Notes: generated by a model not told the origin, from the sequence alone. Positions 20,968-32,181 are shown, counted from the first letter of the stretch. The stretch is 64,000 nt of DNA from Methyloceanibacter stevinii (GCF_001723355.1 NZ_LPWE01000012.1:62001-126000), one strand, 5' to 3'. Made by a program: numbers and translations.

Positions 20968-21847
20968 CAGTCAGCCGTCGGAAGCCCTCAAGACCACAAA
21001 GGTCACGGGGCCGCTCGGCATCATAGCCGGGCGCGGATCCTTGCCGGTGATGATCGCCAACGCGGCCAGGGCCGACAATGTACCGGTCCATATCGTCGGG
21101 ATCCAAGGCGAGGCTGACTCCGAGATCGAACGCTTTCCACACACCTGGATCAAATGGGGCGAGGTGGGGAAGGTGTTCTCCGCCTTGGACAAAAGCGGCT
21201 GCAAGGATCTCGTCATCATCGGTGGCGTGACCCGCCCGCATATCAAGAACGTCCGGATCGATTTCGGCGCCGTCAAAGCATTGCCGTTTCTCCTCAGCCT
21301 ACGCAAAGGCGGCGACGACCGTATTCTGTCGCGGATCGTGCGCTTCTTCGAACAGAATGGCTATCGGGTGCATGGTGCGGGCGACGTCCTGCCCGAGCTT
21401 CTGGTTCCCGAAGGAACGTTGACCCGGCTCTCACCCTCAGCGGACGACAAGGCGGACATGGCGCTCGCCTTCAAGGTCGTCCGTGCACTGGGCCAGTTCG
21501 ACATCGGCCAGGCCGCCGTCATCGCAAGCGGCTACGTCCTGGCCTTAGAAGCCGCCGAAGGCACCGATGCGATGTTGGAGCGTTGCGCGGAAATCAAACG
21601 GCGCGGCCGCAGCCATGGGACCGGCCCGGGTGTGCTGGTGAAGGCGCCGAAACCGGGTCAGGAAGAGCGCGTCGACATGCCCACCATCGGCCCGGAGACC
21701 ATGCTGAAGGCGGCGGAGGCGGGGCTTTCCGGTGTAGCCGTCGCGGCGCAGCGCGTGCTCATCGCCGACTACAATCGTACGCTCGAGATCGCCAACGAAC
21801 GGAAGCTCTTTATCTACGGAGCCCCTCAGGAAGAGACGGACGCCTAG
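20945..21847 (+). CDS. lpxI: UDP-2,3-diacylglucosamine pyrophosphatase LpxI
   Basis: 300-residue LpxI, the alphaproteobacterial replacement for LpxH that hydrolyses UDP-2,3-diacylglucosamine to lipid X and UMP. LGIIAGRGSLPVMIANAAR at the N-terminus, LVIIGGVTRPHIKNV, KGGDDRILSRIVRFFEQNGY and the C-terminal MPTIGPETMLKAAEAGLSGV segment are family features. The start ATG 20945 lies inside the end of lpxA. In most Rhizobiales lpxB follows; here the gene is followed 3 bases later by the convergent gltA. Confidence 0.94.
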   Translation: MSHRRAADSQPSEALKTTKVTGPLGIIAGRGSLPVMIANAARADNVPVHIVGIQGEADSEIERFPHTWIKWGEVGKVFSALDKSGCKDLVIIGGVTRPHIKNVRIDFGAVKALPFLLSLRKGGDDRILSRIVRFFEQNGYRVHGAGDVLPELLVPEGTLTRLSPSADDKADMALAFKVVRALGQFDIGQAAVIASGYVLALEAAEGTDAMLERCAEIKRRGRSHGTGPGVLVKAPKPGQEERVDMPTIGPETMLKAAEAGLSGVAVAAQRVLIADYNRTLEIANERKLFIYGAPQEETDA

Positions 21848-21850
21848 TCC

Positions 21851-23167
21851 CTAACGATCGCCCATGGGAACGAAGGGACGCTCCGTGGCGCCGGTGTAGA
21901 GCTGGCGGGGACGGCCGATGCGCTGAGACGGATCCTCGACCATTTCCTTCCACTGCGCGATCCAGCCGACCGTCCGCGCAAGGGCGAACAGCACCGTGAA
22001 CATCTCCGTCGGGAAACCGAGCGCCTTCAAAGTGATGCCCGAATAGAAGTCGATATTCGGGTAGAGCTTCTTCTCGATGAAGTACTCGTCCGACAGCGCG
22101 ATCTTCTCGAGCTCCATGGCTACCTTGAGGATCGGGTCGTCCTTCAGCCCCACGGCGCCGAGAACCTCGTGGCAGGTCTTCTGCATGATCTTGGCGCGCG
22201 GATCGTAGTTCTTGTAGACGCGGTGCCCGAAGCCCATCAGGCGGAACGGGTCGTCCTTGTCCTTCGCACGCTTGACGTATTCGGGGATCCGGTCGACCGA
22301 CCCGATCTCCTCCAGCATCATGAGCGCCGCTTCGTTCGCGCCGCCATGCGCCGGGCCCCACAGACAGGCGATACCGGCCGAGATGCACGCAAACGGATTG
22401 GCGCCCGACGAGCCGGCCAGCCGGACGGTCGAGGTGGAAGCGTTCTGCTCGTGATCGGCGTGCAGGATGAAGATCCGTCGCATGGCCCGGGTCAGGACCG
22501 GATCGATCGGATAATCCTCGCATGGCACTGCGAAGCACATCCGCATGAAGTTGGCCGAATAATCCAGATCGTTCTTGGGATAGATGAAGGGCTGGCCGAT
22601 GGAATATTTGTAGGCCATGGCGGCGATGGTCGGCATCTTGGCGATCATGCGGATGCTGGCCATCTCGCGCTGCCACGGATCGCGAATGTTGAGGGAGTCG
22701 TGATAGAAGGCCGACAGCGCGCCGACGATGCCCACCATGATCGCCATGGGATGCGCATCGCGGCGGAAGCCGGAGAAGAAGCGGTTCATCTGCTCGTGCA
22801 GCATCGTGTGGCGCGTGATGCGCACCGTGAACGCGTCGTACTGTTCCTTGGTCGGAAGCTCGCCGTAGAGCAGCAGATAGGCCGTCTCCAGGAAGGTCGT
22901 ATTCTCCGCAAGCTGATCGATCGGATAGCCCCGATACAGCAGGACGCCCTTGTCGCCGTCGATATACGTGATCTTTGATTCGCAACTCGCCGTGGAGGTG
23001 AAGCCGGGATCGTAGGTGAAGCACCCCGTGCGGCCGTAGAGCGACGTGATGTCGATGACATCCGGTCCCATCGTGCCGGAGCGGACCGGCATCACATGCT
23101 CGCCACCGCGGAGCGTGACGGTCGCTTCGTCCACGTCGTTCGAGCCAAGCTCTTCTGCGATACTCAT
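21851..23167 (-). CDS. gltA: citrate synthase (type II)
   Basis: 438-residue hexameric-type citrate synthase of the TCA cycle. Active-site regions are [20 protein letters not shown] (His and Asp), [14 protein letters not shown] (second His) and PNIDFYSGI (Asp), plus [15 protein letters not shown]. The N-terminus [20 protein letters not shown] is typical of proteobacterial GltA. ATG at 23165-23167 is preceded on the minus strand by AGGAGG. It converges on lpxI with only 3 bases between stops and no terminator hairpin. Confidence 0.97.
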   Translation of the reverse strand: MSIAEELGSNDVDEATVTLRGGEHVMPVRSGTMGPDVIDITSLYGRTGCFTYDPGFTSTASCESKITYIDGDKGVLLYRGYPIDQLAENTTFLETAYLLLYGELPTKEQYDAFTVRITRHTMLHEQMNRFFSGFRRDAHPMAIMVGIVGALSAFYHDSLNIRDPWQREMASIRMIAKMPTIAAMAYKYSIGQPFIYPKNDLDYSANFMRMCFAVPCEDYPIDPVLTRAMRRIFILHADHEQNASTSTVRLAGSSGANPFACISAGIACLWGPAHGGANEAALMMLEEIGSVDRIPEYVKRAKDKDDPFRLMGFGHRVYKNYDPRAKIMQKTCHEVLGAVGLKDDPILKVAMELEKIALSDEYFIEKKLYPNIDFYSGITLKALGFPTEMFTVLFALARTVGWIAQWKEMVEDPSQRIGRPRQLYTGATERPFVPMGDR

Positions 23168-23319
23168 CTCAAAACCTCCTGGACATAAGCGGGGTGGCGG
23201 GCAAAACGCTCAACCGGATAAAGAGAATAACGACGCCCCCAAAATTCACCGCTTCGTTTTGCGTTGCCGCATTTTCGCGTTGATTTTACTGCAGCGCAAC
23301 ACGAGTTGCTGCATAAATA

Positions 23320-24756
23320 TTACGCACTTTGGACGGCTTGCGTTTGGTCTGCAATTCGCGCCAAAGCCTCGTCGCGCCCGAGAACCTCAAGCACATCGAA
23401 GATGCCGGGCGAGGTCGACCGGCCGGTCAGGGCCGCGCGAAGCGGCTGCGCAACCTTACCAAGCTTCCGGTCGGTCCGCTCGGCAAAGGCGCGGACACTG
23501 GCCTCGATTCCCGCCGCGGACCAGGGCTCGACAGCCTCGAGATCCGGCAGCAGCTCGGCCAAGGTCTCGCGGCCGCCGCCATCGAGGAGCTTGGCCGCCT
23601 TGTCGTCGGGCACGAGAGGACGCTTGGCGAAGAGATAGTCCGCGCTGTCCAAGAGCTCGATCAGGGTCTTGGCCCGTTCCTTCAAGCCCGGCATCGCGCG
23701 CTCGAGCTTGCCCCAACCGTCGTCGCCGATGCGTGTAAGCAGCTCGTCCCCGTCCGCAAGATGCGGCACGAGGGTCTTCAAATGACTCACGATCTCCGCA
23801 TCCGGCATGTCCCTCAGGTAGTACCCGTTGAGGCTTTCGAGCTTGGTGAAGTCGAATCGCGCCGGCGACCGCCCAATGGCCTCGAGATTGAACCACGAGA
23901 TCATCTCGTCGGTGGAGATGACCTCCGCGTCGCCATGGCTCCAGCCGAGCCGCACCAGGTAGTTCCGCAAGGCGACGGGCAGGTAGCCCATCTCGCGATA
24001 GGCCTCGACACCGAGCGCGCCGTGTCGCTTCGACAGCTTCGCCCCGTCCGGCCCGTGAATGAGCGGCACATGGGCATAGATCGGTGTCTCCCAGCCGAGC
24101 GCCTCGAAGAGCTGCGTCTGGCGTGCCGCATTGGTGAGGTGATCGTCTCCCCGGACAACGTGGGTAATGCCCATGTCGTGGTCGTCGACCACCACCGACA
24201 GCATATAGGTCGGGGTGCCGTCGCTGCGCAGGAGCACGAAGTCGTCCAGATCCTTGTTGGCGAAGGTCACGCGGCCCTGAACTCGGTCCTCGATGACGGT
24301 CTCGCCGTCGCGCGGCGCCTTGAACCGGATCGCCGGTGCGACACCTTCCGGTGCCAGGGCCGGGTCCTTGTCGCGCCACGTCCCGTCGTAGCCCGGTGAT
24401 CCGCCCTCGGCGCGCGCCTTCTCGCGCATGGCCTGCAGCTCCTCAGGCGTCGCATAGCAGCGATAGGCCTTGCCCTCGGCCAGGAGTTGCTCGGCGGCCT
24501 CACGGTGACGCTCCGCGCGCGAAGACTGGTAGACGGGCTCGCCGTCCCAATCGAGCTCCAGCCAGCGCAGCCCGTCCAGAATGGCCTCAATGGCGGCGTC
24601 CGTGGATCGGGCCCGATCCGTGTCCTCGATCCGAAGCAGCATCTTGCCGCCATGCGCTTTGGCGAAGAGCCAATTGAACAGGGCGGTACGCGCGCCGCCA
24701 ATATGCAGGTAACCCGTCGGAGACGGCGCAAATCGCGTGATAACGGTCTCGGTCAT
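23320..24756 (-). CDS. gltX: glutamyl-tRNA synthetase
   Basis: 478-residue class I synthetase. The HIGH-type motif is [13 protein letters not shown] (residues 11-23) and the KMSKS-type motif is KLSKRHG (about residue 240). The Rossmann core has [10 protein letters not shown] and the C-terminus is the helical anticodon-binding domain. The start is the ATG of [15 protein letters not shown] at 24756; the frame stays open further upstream but that part lies in the gltX/comEC divergent spacer. Many alphaproteobacteria carry two GltX paralogues, so non-discriminating charging of tRNA-Gln is possible. Confidence 0.96.
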   Translation of the reverse strand: MTETVITRFAPSPTGYLHIGGARTALFNWLFAKAHGGKMLLRIEDTDRARSTDAAIEAILDGLRWLELDWDGEPVYQSSRAERHREAAEQLLAEGKAYRCYATPEELQAMREKARAEGGSPGYDGTWRDKDPALAPEGVAPAIRFKAPRDGETVIEDRVQGRVTFANKDLDDFVLLRSDGTPTYMLSVVVDDHDMGITHVVRGDDHLTNAARQTQLFEALGWETPIYAHVPLIHGPDGAKLSKRHGALGVEAYREMGYLPVALRNYLVRLGWSHGDAEVISTDEMISWFNLEAIGRSPARFDFTKLESLNGYYLRDMPDAEIVSHLKTLVPHLADGDELLTRIGDDGWGKLERAMPGLKERAKTLIELLDSADYLFAKRPLVPDDKAAKLLDGGGRETLAELLPDLEAVEPWSAAGIEASVRAFAERTDRKLGKVAQPLRAALTGRSTSPGIFDVLEVLGRDEALARIADQTQAVQSA

Positions 24757-24861
24757 CGGTGAGGTCTTGACCCGGAAAAAGTGGTTGAGATGAAGAAGGA
24801 AAGCGTCCGCGCGAGGGTGTAGCATAAGGGAAGCACGCGGGTAAGGGCAGGCTGGGGGGCC

Positions 24862-27090
24862 ATGCCGGAGACCAGTTACAGCGAGGGTGGAGACGGCGAC
24901 GCATGGCCGCCGGGCGCACAGCGGCGCCCGCAAGGACTGCTCGCACGCCTTGCGCGAGCCCTCGCTGACGCACTGGAGGCCGAGACCGATCGCTGGATCC
25001 TATGGCTGCCCGTCATCTTCGCAGGCGGGATAGCTCTCTACTTTGCCTTACCCACGGAGCCGCAAGCACGCTTGGCAATCGCATTCATTCTCGGCGCGCT
25101 GGGCATCTTCCTGTTCGTCCGAGGCTCGCACACTGGGCTTGCCTTGGCCGTCGCGCTTCTGGCGCTCTCTCTGGGTTTCGGAACCGCCAAACTACGAACG
25201 GAGCTGGTCCGCGCGCCGGTTCTCCAGGACGAACTGCGGCACGTGTCCGTCGAAGGATACGTGGAGGCGTTCGAAAGGCGCAGCGATGCCCGCGATAGGC
25301 TGACGTTGCGCGTGCTCTCGATCGGCTCGCTGATCCCTGCGGAGACTCCGAAACGCGTTCGCGTGAGCATCTCCGGCAAGAACACGACAGTCTTCCCGGG
25401 CGAGGCGGTTTCCTTGCGCGCGACGCTGAACCCGCCACCGGAACCGGTCGCCCCCGGCGACTTCGATTTTGGACGGCGGGCGTGGTTCCAGCAAGCTCGG
25501 CGGCATCGCTATGCCACGGGCCGGGTCAGCCAACTCGACGGTGCCCCGCCACCGCCGACGGGCGTGCGCCTCTGGGCCCGGATAGACCGGCTTCGAAACG
25601 CCGTCGGCGCGCGTGTGCGGGCCGCGCTGCCCGGCGAGGACGGCGCGATCGCCGTGGCCCTGATCACCGGGGAGCGGGGCGGCATCCCGAGGCGCGTGAC
25701 CGAAGCCATGCGGGACGCAGGCCTCGCGCATGTCCTCGCCATCTCCGGCCTTCACATGGTGATCATGGCCGGCAGCGTCTTCTGGCTCGTGCGGGCGTTG
25801 CTCGCTAGCGTGCCGGCGCTTGCCCTGCGGTACCCCATCAAGAAATGGGCGGCAGCCGCCGCGCTCCTGGCCGCCACGTTCTACCTGGTTCTGTCCGGAG
25901 CGGCCGTCCCAACTGTCCGCGCATATTTGATGATGGGCGTCGTCATGATCGCGATCATGCTCGACCGCCCCGCGATCACCATGCGCAATGTCGCTATCGC
26001 TGCGCTTGCCATTCTCGCATTCGCGCCCGAATCCCTGTTCGACCCGAGCTTCCAGATGTCCTTCGCGGCTGTCATCGGTCTGGTGGCGGTATACGAGGCT
26101 CTATCGGCCCGTGACCGCGTGTCCGCGGCCGAGACCAGCGCCCTGTGGCGCCGCCTGCGCTGGACCGGCGCGCTCGTGCTGGGGGCGGGCCTGACGACCC
26201 TGATCGCGGGCACGGCCGTGGCACCCTTCGCGGTCTATCACTTTCACCGCATGACCCATTTCGGCATCGCGGCGAACATGCTCGTCGCGCCGCTTATCAG
26301 CCTACTGATCATGCCGATGGCACTCCTGTCCTTGATCGCCATGCCGTTTGGCCTCGAGCCTGGCCGCCTAAAGGTCATGGGATATGGAATCGAACTCATG
26401 GTGGGGGCGGCGGCGTGGGTGGCCTCCTGGCCCGGCGCCGTCACGGTCCTGCCGGATCTGTCGGGCTGGTCGCTCGCGCTCATCGCGTTGGGCGGTCTGT
26501 GGCTATGTCTATGGCGGACGCGGCTGCGGGCGCTCGGCCTCGTCATCGCCGCACTGGGACTCGCATTGGCACCGCCCGGCAACCGTCCCGATGTGCTGAT
26601 CGAGCGCGACGGGAAGACGGCCGCCATCCGCGGCGCGGACGGGTTGATCTTCCCGTCGGCAACCGCGGCAAGCTACAGCGTCGAGAAATGGCTCCTGGCC
26701 GATGGCGACGACACCGACCCGAAGGGCCTGCCGCGAACCACGCCGTTTCGCTGCGATCCGCTCGGCTGTGTGGGCACGGTCAAAGGAAAGACGGTTGCGC
26801 TAATACGCGAAACAGGTGCCATCGCCGAGGACTGCCGCAAGGCCGATATCGTGGTGGCGCCGTTCAAGCTCGGTAGGGCCTGCAAAGCCCCACGCATCAT
26901 TGTCGACAGGGCGGCGCTGTCGACCCAAGGCGCGCACGCGCTCTACATCGAAGGATTGTCCATTCGGACGGAGACCGTTGCTGAGCACCGCGGAAGACGC
27001 CCCTGGTCAGGGCACGCGGTAGCTCCTGCCACCGATCAGCGCGAAGCCTCGGAACCGCAGACCGATCCCGAAGGGCAGGGAACTCAGTAG
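24862..27090 (+). CDS. comEC: ComEC/Rec2 family competence membrane protein
   Basis: 742-residue polytopic protein related to the DNA-uptake channel ComEC. N-terminal helices and a soluble OB-like domain (about residues 100-230) lead into the Competence domain with [17 protein letters not shown] (about 288-304) and about seven further helices. The C-terminal region (about 570-715) corresponds to the metallo-beta-lactamase-like part but shows no HxHxDH zinc motif, as is common in alphaproteobacterial versions. It is transcribed divergently from gltX and its 3' end overlaps lexA by 7 bases. Whether it supports natural transformation here is unknown. Confidence 0.9.
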   Translation: MPETSYSEGGDGDAWPPGAQRRPQGLLARLARALADALEAETDRWILWLPVIFAGGIALYFALPTEPQARLAIAFILGALGIFLFVRGSHTGLALAVALLALSLGFGTAKLRTELVRAPVLQDELRHVSVEGYVEAFERRSDARDRLTLRVLSIGSLIPAETPKRVRVSISGKNTTVFPGEAVSLRATLNPPPEPVAPGDFDFGRRAWFQQARRHRYATGRVSQLDGAPPPPTGVRLWARIDRLRNAVGARVRAALPGEDGAIAVALITGERGGIPRRVTEAMRDAGLAHVLAISGLHMVIMAGSVFWLVRALLASVPALALRYPIKKWAAAAALLAATFYLVLSGAAVPTVRAYLMMGVVMIAIMLDRPAITMRNVAIAALAILAFAPESLFDPSFQMSFAAVIGLVAVYEALSARDRVSAAETSALWRRLRWTGALVLGAGLTTLIAGTAVAPFAVYHFHRMTHFGIAANMLVAPLISLLIMPMALLSLIAMPFGLEPGRLKVMGYGIELMVGAAAWVASWPGAVTVLPDLSGWSLALIALGGLWLCLWRTRLRALGLVIAALGLALAPPGNRPDVLIERDGKTAAIRGADGLIFPSATAASYSVEKWLLADGDDTDPKGLPRTTPFRCDPLGCVGTVKGKTVALIRETGAIAEDCRKADIVVAPFKLGRACKAPRIIVDRAALSTQGAHALYIEGLSIRTETVAEHRGRRPWSGHAVAPATDQREASEPQTDPEGQGTQ

Positions 27091-27785
27091 CGGCGAATAA
27101 GGCCCACGAGCCGCCCTTGAACCCGCACACGGTCCGGCCCGAAGATGCGGGTCTCATAAGCGGGATTGGCCGCTTCCAGCGCGATGGAATCGCCCCGCCG
27201 GCGCAGACGCTTCAGCGTTGCTTCCTCTTCGTCCACGAGAGCGACGACGATGTCGCCATTGTTGGCATCGTCGCACTTGCGGATCAGGATCGTATCGCCC
27301 TCCAGAATGCCGGCATCGATCATCGAGTCGCCCTTCACCTCGAGCGCGTAATGCTCGCCCTTGGCCAGAAGCTCCGGCGGCACTTCGATCGTATCCAGCT
27401 TGGTCTGAATGGCCTCGGCCGGCACACCGGCCGCGATGCGGCCCATGATCGGCAGCACGACGGTCTGTCCGTCGGAGGCTGCCCCCGCCACCGGAGTCGA
27501 CGCGCGCCCGAGACTGCCTTCTCACGCTTGGCGAAAAGCCGCGTCCGCGCACGGCAACGCTCTGCGGCACCGATTCGGGAAGCTTGATGATTTCCATGGC
27601 GCGTGCCGGTGGGGTAGGCGGCGCACGAAGCCGCGCTCTTCCAGCGCCGTGATGAGTCGATGAATGCCCGATTTGGACCGAAGATCCAAAGCTTCCTTCA
27701 TCTCATCGAACGAAGGCGGAACGCCTGACTCTTTCAACCGCTCATGAATGAACATGAGAAGCTCTTTTTGCTTCGCTGTGAGCAT
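27084..27785 (-). pseudogene. lexA: LexA repressor, two frameshifts (probably sequence error)
   Basis: SOS repressor/self-cleaving peptidase. From ATG 27785 the winged-helix domain reads [20 protein letters not shown], then [20 protein letters not shown]. After RLPHR a base is missing (about 27609), shifting to [16 protein letters not shown] and RGRGFSPS. A second break near 27525 returns to the first frame at [13 protein letters not shown]. The catalytic domain follows with [13 protein letters not shown] (nucleophile Ser) and [17 protein letters not shown] (Lys). The in-frame TGA at 27522-27524 arises from the shifts. Its own operator lies 107 bases upstream. The conserved remainder argues for a working gene. 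Confidence 0.9.
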
Positions 27786-27891
27786 CTGGCCCCCTATTTG
27801 AGCGGCTCGAACCGAGCACCAACCAAAACTAGCTTCGGCCACTCTTGGATATGGCCTCGCCCGTATCGTACAAATCGTGAACAGTATAGAT

Positions 27892-27906
27892 GTTCTATTT
27901 GTGTTC
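27892..27906 (-). promoter_or_regulatory. LexA operator (SOS box) of lexA
   Basis: GTTC-TATTTGT-GTTC, an exact match to the alphaproteobacterial LexA site GTTC-N7-GTTC. It lies upstream of lexA in the moeA-lexA gap and is therefore expected to mediate autorepression. The direct-repeat form (not the CTGT-N8-ACAG palindrome) supports the taxonomic assignment. Confidence 0.8.
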
Positions 27907-27990
27907 CGCAAGCGGTACCCGGCAGGTGTTGGCCCGAACGGCGCTTTTGGACGCCTTTTGTTCGTTTGATTCGGGTTGCCGGGCGGTTAA

Positions 27991-29190
27991 CTAGTCCGGG
28001 AAGGGCAGGACGGAGACCTTTCCGCCCTCAGGGACTGGCGGGGAGGAGGGCGGCTGCACGATGAGGCAGTCCGCACGCACCAGTGCTCCCATCAGGGACG
28101 AATCTTGCGAGGGCAAGGGGCGAACGGTGCGGGTGCCGTCGCCGGTAAAGGCGGAAACGGCCCGATGATAGGCCTGCCGGGGACCGCCCTTGGCAAGCGG
28201 AGCGGCCAGAACGGCCTCTTGCAGGAGATCCTTACGGCTTTCGCCGAGAAGCGCACGCAGCATCGGCCGCAGGAAAACCAAGCCGCAGACCAGTGCCGAG
28301 ACAGGGTTCCCCGGAAGACCGAGCACCCGTGCGGAGCCGAGCCGTCCTGCGAACACCGGTTTTCCCGGACGCATGGCCACTTTGGCAAAGTCGAGCTCGA
28401 GGCCAGCATCGGCGAGGGCACCGGAAACCAGATCGCGGTCACCGACAGAGGCTCCGCCGATCGTGACGAGGACATCGGCGTCGGCGCCCCTCGCGATCGC
28501 GTCGGCAAGCGCCTGCGCCTCGTCGGGTGCAATCCCCAGATCCACAGGCTCACCGCCCAACGCATCGACAAGGGCAGCGATGCCGTAGCTGACGGACGCC
28601 ACGATCTCGTCGGGACCGGGCGTGCTCCCCGGCGGCACGATCTCGTCGCCGGTCGAAAGGATCGCCACACGCGGCTTCTTGCGGACCGGCAGCTCCGCAT
28701 GATTCATCGACGCGGCCAGCATGATCGCGCGCGCGCCGAGCCGCGTTCCCTCGGTCAACAGCACGTCGCCGTCCATGAAATCCTGACCGCGCGGGCGGAT
28801 GTGCCGCCCGGCCTCGGCCTCCTTGATCAGGACGCTGTTTCCCAGCGTCTCGGTGTCTTCCTGGATCACCACCGTATCGGCCCCGTCGGGCACCGGCGCG
28901 CCCGTAAAGATCCGAACGGCTTGGCCAGGCTCGAGGATGCCGTCGAAGCGCGCACCGGCTGCGGACGTGCCAACGAGGGCGAGCGTCGCGGGGAGGGCGC
29001 GCACGTCGGCGGCGCGAACCGCATAGCCGTCCATGGCCGAGGAATCGAAAGGGGGTTGGGTGAGCGTCGCGCTCAAATCCTCGGCCAGCACGCGGCCTGC
29101 GCCTTGCGCCACCGGAACGCGCTCGACACCAAGCGGCGTCATGCCCCGGAGGGCCGCTTCAAGCGCATCCTCGACGGAAGAAAGGGCCAT
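27991..29190 (-). CDS. moeA: molybdopterin molybdenumtransferase MoeA
   Basis: 399-residue MoeA, which inserts molybdate into adenylylated molybdopterin. Features are PPFDSSAMDGYAVRA (about residues 46-60), the IFTGAPVPDGADTVV motif, VAILSTGDEIV with TIGGASVGDRD in the MoCF-binding fold, and VAMRPGKPVFAGRL with LGLPGNPVSALV. Length and domain order (I-IV) are normal. It lies 3 bases downstream of moaC in the trpC-moaC-moeA string. Confidence 0.95.
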   Translation of the reverse strand: MALSSVEDALEAALRGMTPLGVERVPVAQGAGRVLAEDLSATLTQPPFDSSAMDGYAVRAADVRALPATLALVGTSAAGARFDGILEPGQAVRIFTGAPVPDGADTVVIQEDTETLGNSVLIKEAEAGRHIRPRGQDFMDGDVLLTEGTRLGARAIMLAASMNHAELPVRKKPRVAILSTGDEIVPPGSTPGPDEIVASVSYGIAALVDALGGEPVDLGIAPDEAQALADAIARGADADVLVTIGGASVGDRDLVSGALADAGLELDFAKVAMRPGKPVFAGRLGSARVLGLPGNPVSALVCGLVFLRPMLRALLGESRKDLLQEAVLAAPLAKGGPRQAYHRAVSAFTGDGTRTVRPLPSQDSSLMGALVRADCLIVQPPSSPPVPEGGKVSVLPFPD

Positions 29191-29193
29191 CGC

Positions 29194-29685
29194 TTACCGC
29201 GCGCGAAACGTGCCCGACCGGCCGCCCGTCTTCTCGATAAGGCGGATGCCCGTGAAGCCCATGGCCCGATCCACGGCCTTGCACATGTCGTAGAGCGTGA
29301 GGCAGGCGACCGTGACCGCCGTCAACGCCTCCATCTCGACGCCGGTTTTGCCGTCGACCTTCGCCGTCGCCTCGACGCGCAGACAGGCGTTGTCGCGGTC
29401 CGGCTCGAAATCGACCGTGACTTTCGACAGCGCCAGCGGGTGGCACAGAGGAATGAGTTCGGAGGTCTTCTTGGCGCCCATAATGCCGGCGATCCGCGCG
29501 GTCGCCAGCACGTCGCCCTTGGGCGCCGTCCCGTCCAGAATCATGTCGAGCGTCGCCGGCGCCATGGTCACGAAGCCTTCGGCAGTGGCGCTGCGTGAGG
29601 TAACGGCCTTCTCCGAGACATCGACCATATGGGCCTCGCCGCGCGCATTGAGATGCGACAGCGGGCTCTTCATGGGGCTGCTCAT
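29194..29685 (-). CDS. moaC: cyclic pyranopterin monophosphate synthase MoaC
   Basis: 163-residue enzyme completing cPMP formation after MoaA. Family motifs are [34 protein letters not shown] with the active-site region, [15 protein letters not shown] and [14 protein letters not shown] at 29683-29685 overlaps the trpC stop (ATGA), giving translational coupling to tryptophan genes, an arrangement common in Rhizobiales. Confidence 0.96.
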   Translation of the reverse strand: MSSPMKSPLSHLNARGEAHMVDVSEKAVTSRSATAEGFVTMAPATLDMILDGTAPKGDVLATARIAGIMGAKKTSELIPLCHPLALSKVTVDFEPDRDNACLRVEATAKVDGKTGVEMEALTAVTVACLTLYDMCKAVDRAMGFTGIRLIEKTGGRSGTFRAR

Positions 29686-30500
29686 TGCGCGGCCTCGGCG
29701 CTGGCTTCCTCGCCCGTCAGGAGCGCGCGGGTTGCGGCGGCCACGTCCACCTTCCGCATCAAGCTCTCGCCCACCAGGAACGCCCGCACTTCGGCGCGGG
29801 CGAGCCGCGCCAGGTCCTCATGATGGAAGATGCCGCTCTCCGAGACGACGATGCGGTCTCCGGTCACGCGTGGGGCGAGACGTTCGGTGGTCTCGAGCGT
29901 CGTGTCGAAGGTTTTGAGATCACGGTTGTTGATGCCGATCAGCTCGGTCTTGAGCTTCAACGCGCGTTCGAGCTCCGCCTCGTCGTGCACTTCCGCGAGC
30001 ACATCCATGCCGAGATCCTGCGCCGCGTCCTCGAGGTCGCGAGCCAAGGCGTCGTCCAGCGCCGCCATGATGATCAGGATGCAGTCCGCCCCGAGAACGC
30101 GCGCTTCGAGCACTTGGTACGGATCGACCATGAAGTCCTTGCGCAGAGCGGGCAGCGAGCACGCCGCGCGGGCCATGGTCAGATATTCCGGGTTGCCCTG
30201 GAACGAGGGACCGTCCGTCAGCACGGACAGACACGCCGCGCCGCCGGCCTCGTAGGCGACCGAAAGGGTCGGTGGGTCGAAATAGGCCCGGATCAGGCCC
30301 TTGGACGGGCTGGCTTTCTTGATTTCCGCGATGAGGCCGAAGTCCCCGGCCGCGATCTTCGCCTTCAGGGCGCCAGCGAAGCCCCGGGGCTTATCGGCCG
30401 GATCGAGCTGCGCTCTCAGGTCGGCTTCGGAGTGCGTTTTCTTAGCATCCGCAACCTCTTCGCGCTTGTAGGTCAGAATTTTGTCGAGGACGGTCGCCAT
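29682..30500 (-). CDS. trpC: indole-3-glycerol phosphate synthase
   Basis: 272-residue TIM-barrel enzyme of tryptophan synthesis. [15 protein letters not shown] carries catalytic Lys and Glu region, [12 protein letters not shown] the catalytic Lys, [12 protein letters not shown] the substrate-binding strand, and [14 protein letters not shown] the phosphate loop. It is a stand-alone TrpC, not fused to TrpF. It follows trpD by 9 bases. Confidence 0.96.
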   Translation of the reverse strand: MATVLDKILTYKREEVADAKKTHSEADLRAQLDPADKPRGFAGALKAKIAAGDFGLIAEIKKASPSKGLIRAYFDPPTLSVAYEAGGAACLSVLTDGPSFQGNPEYLTMARAACSLPALRKDFMVDPYQVLEARVLGADCILIIMAALDDALARDLEDAAQDLGMDVLAEVHDEAELERALKLKTELIGINNRDLKTFDTTLETTERLAPRVTGDRIVVSESGIFHHEDLARLARAEVRAFLVGESLMRKVDVAAATRALLTGEEASAEAAQ

Positions 30501-30509
30501 GGGATATTC

Positions 30510-31571
30510 CTATCCGTCCACCTTAGCATTGGTGCGTTCCACAAGCCCCTCCAAAACCTTGAAGGCCTTGCCGCTGTCGATGGACTCCGCCGCCAGCGCG
30601 ACCCCGTCGCGCAGCGTGTTGGCTTTCCCGGCGACCAGCAGCGCCGCGGCGGCATTCATGAGGACGATGTCTCGGATTCGGCCCCTGGTTGCCTGGAGCA
30701 CGGACCGGATATGCGCCGCGTTCTCTTCCGCATCGCCCCCGATCAAATCCTCGGGCTTGGCGTCCGGCAGGCCGGCATTGCGCGGCGAAATCCGGAATGT
30801 GGAGACTTGGCCCTGGTCGAGGAGGGCCACCTCGGTGATGTTTGTGGTGGTCACCTCGTCGAGACCGTCCAGCCCGTGCACCACCCAGGCGCGCTCGACG
30901 CCGAGGCGCCCGAGAACGCGGGCGATCGGCTCCACATATTTGGCATCGAACACGCCCACGACCTGATATTTGGTCGCCGCCGGATTGGCCAAAGGTCCGA
31001 GCAGATTGAAGATCGTCCGCACACCGAGCTCGCGGCGCACCTTGGCCACATGGCGCATGGCAGCGTGATGGGCCGGGGCGTACATGAACCCCAATCCGCA
31101 CTCGGCGATGCAAGCCTCGATGGTCTCGGGTGGGCAGTCCACGTTGACGCCGAGCGCTGCGAGCACGTCGGCCGAACCCGAGCGCGAGGAAATCGACTTG
31201 TTGCCGTGTTTGGCCACGGGCACGCCGGCGCCGGCCACGACGAACGCGGCGCAGGTCGAGATGTTGTGCGTTCCCTTGGCATCGCCGCCCGTGCCGCAGG
31301 TGTCGATCGCGTCTGCGGGCGCTTTGACCGGCAAGACCTTGTCGCGAAGCACGCCGGCAGCGCCTGCGATTTCAGCGACGGTTTCGCCGCGTACATGCAG
31401 GCCCATCAACAGCGCCCCGATCTGAGCGTCTGTGCCTTGGCCCGACATGATGGCCTCGAACGTCATCGCGGACGCCTTCTGCGACAGCGTCTCGCCGTGG
31501 GCGATGATCTTGAGCGCCTCCCGTACGACTTCGGACTCCGCTTGCGGGGCGGGCGGGGGATTAGAGGACAC
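30510..31571 (-). CDS. trpD: anthranilate phosphoribosyltransferase
   Basis: 353-residue enzyme transferring phosphoribose to anthranilate. The glycine-rich PRPP-binding loop is [17 protein letters not shown], followed by [21 protein letters not shown] and [13 protein letters not shown] chose GTG 31571 (reading VSSNPPP), which overlaps the end of trpG by 11 bases; the frame is open to 31616 inside trpG. trpG, trpD and trpC overlap or nearly touch, consistent with one operon. Confidence 0.95.
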   Translation of the reverse strand: MSSNPPPAPQAESEVVREALKIIAHGETLSQKASAMTFEAIMSGQGTDAQIGALLMGLHVRGETVAEIAGAAGVLRDKVLPVKAPADAIDTCGTGGDAKGTHNISTCAAFVVAGAGVPVAKHGNKSISSRSGSADVLAALGVNVDCPPETIEACIAECGLGFMYAPAHHAAMRHVAKVRRELGVRTIFNLLGPLANPAATKYQVVGVFDAKYVEPIARVLGRLGVERAWVVHGLDGLDEVTTTNITEVALLDQGQVSTFRISPRNAGLPDAKPEDLIGGDAEENAAHIRSVLQATRGRIRDIVLMNAAAALLVAGKANTLRDGVALAAESIDSGKAFKVLEGLVERTNAKVDG

Positions 31572-32181
31572 CGGCCGTATCTTTCTCCGGGAGACCGCGG
31601 CTGTTCCGCTCCACACGGGCGAGGTCCAGAAAATTAGCGAGCAGTTGATGCCCGTACTCGGACGCTATGCTCTCGGGATGGAACTGAACGCCATGCACGG
31701 GGTAGCTTTTGTGCTGCATCCCCATGATGATGCCGTCCGGCGTTTCGGCCGTCACTTCCAGCTCGTCCGGCAGCGTGTCCCGGTCGACGACGAGCGAATG
31801 ATAGCGGGTGGCGGAGAAGTCCTGCGGCAGCCCGGCGAAGATGCCTTTACCCGTGTGGTGCACCTTCGAGAGTTTCCCGTGCATCAGATAGGGCGCACGG
31901 ACGACCTTGCCGCCATAGACCTGACCGATGGCCTGGTGGCCGAGGCACACGCCGAGGATCGGCACGTCGGGCCCGGCACGGCTGATCAGCTCGAGGCAAA
32001 TGCCGGCGCGGTCCGGGTCGCACGGGCCGGGCGACAGCACGATCGCCTCCGGGCCCTCCGCGAGGACCTCGTCGACGGTCACCTTGTCATTCCGGTAGAC
32101 CTTGGTTTCCGCACCCAATTCCCCAAGGAAATGAACGAGGTTGTAGGTAAAGCTGTCGTAGTTATCGATCAGTGTCAGCAT
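31561..32181 (-). CDS. trpG: anthranilate synthase glutamine amidotransferase subunit
   Basis: 206-residue class I glutamine amidotransferase supplying ammonia to TrpE. The nucleophile is in [12 protein letters not shown] and the His-Glu pair in [16 protein letters not shown]. The start at [18 protein letters not shown] (32181) matches family length; an in-frame ATG at 32205 adds eight residues. In many bacteria TrpG doubles as PabA. It is separated from trpE by the sixA-like gene. Confidence 0.96.
   Translation of the reverse strand: MLTLIDNYDSFTYNLVHFLGELGAETKVYRNDKVTVDEVLAEGPEAIVLSPGPCDPDRAGICLELISRAGPDVPILGVCLGHQAIGQVYGGKVVRAPYLMHGKLSKVHHTGKGIFAGLPQDFSATRYHSLVVDRDTLPDELEVTAETPDGIIMGMQHKSYPVHGVQFHPESIASEYGHQLLANFLDLARVERNSRGLPEKDTAGVL

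Noticed and set aside
28105-29598. 497-codon + strand frame opposite moeA and moaC
   Set aside because: Antisense shadow; composition is Arg/Gly/His-rich and no family features are visible.
29685-31637. 650-codon + strand frame opposite trpC and trpD
   Set aside because: Antisense shadow of two well-conserved trp genes with no protein motifs of its own.
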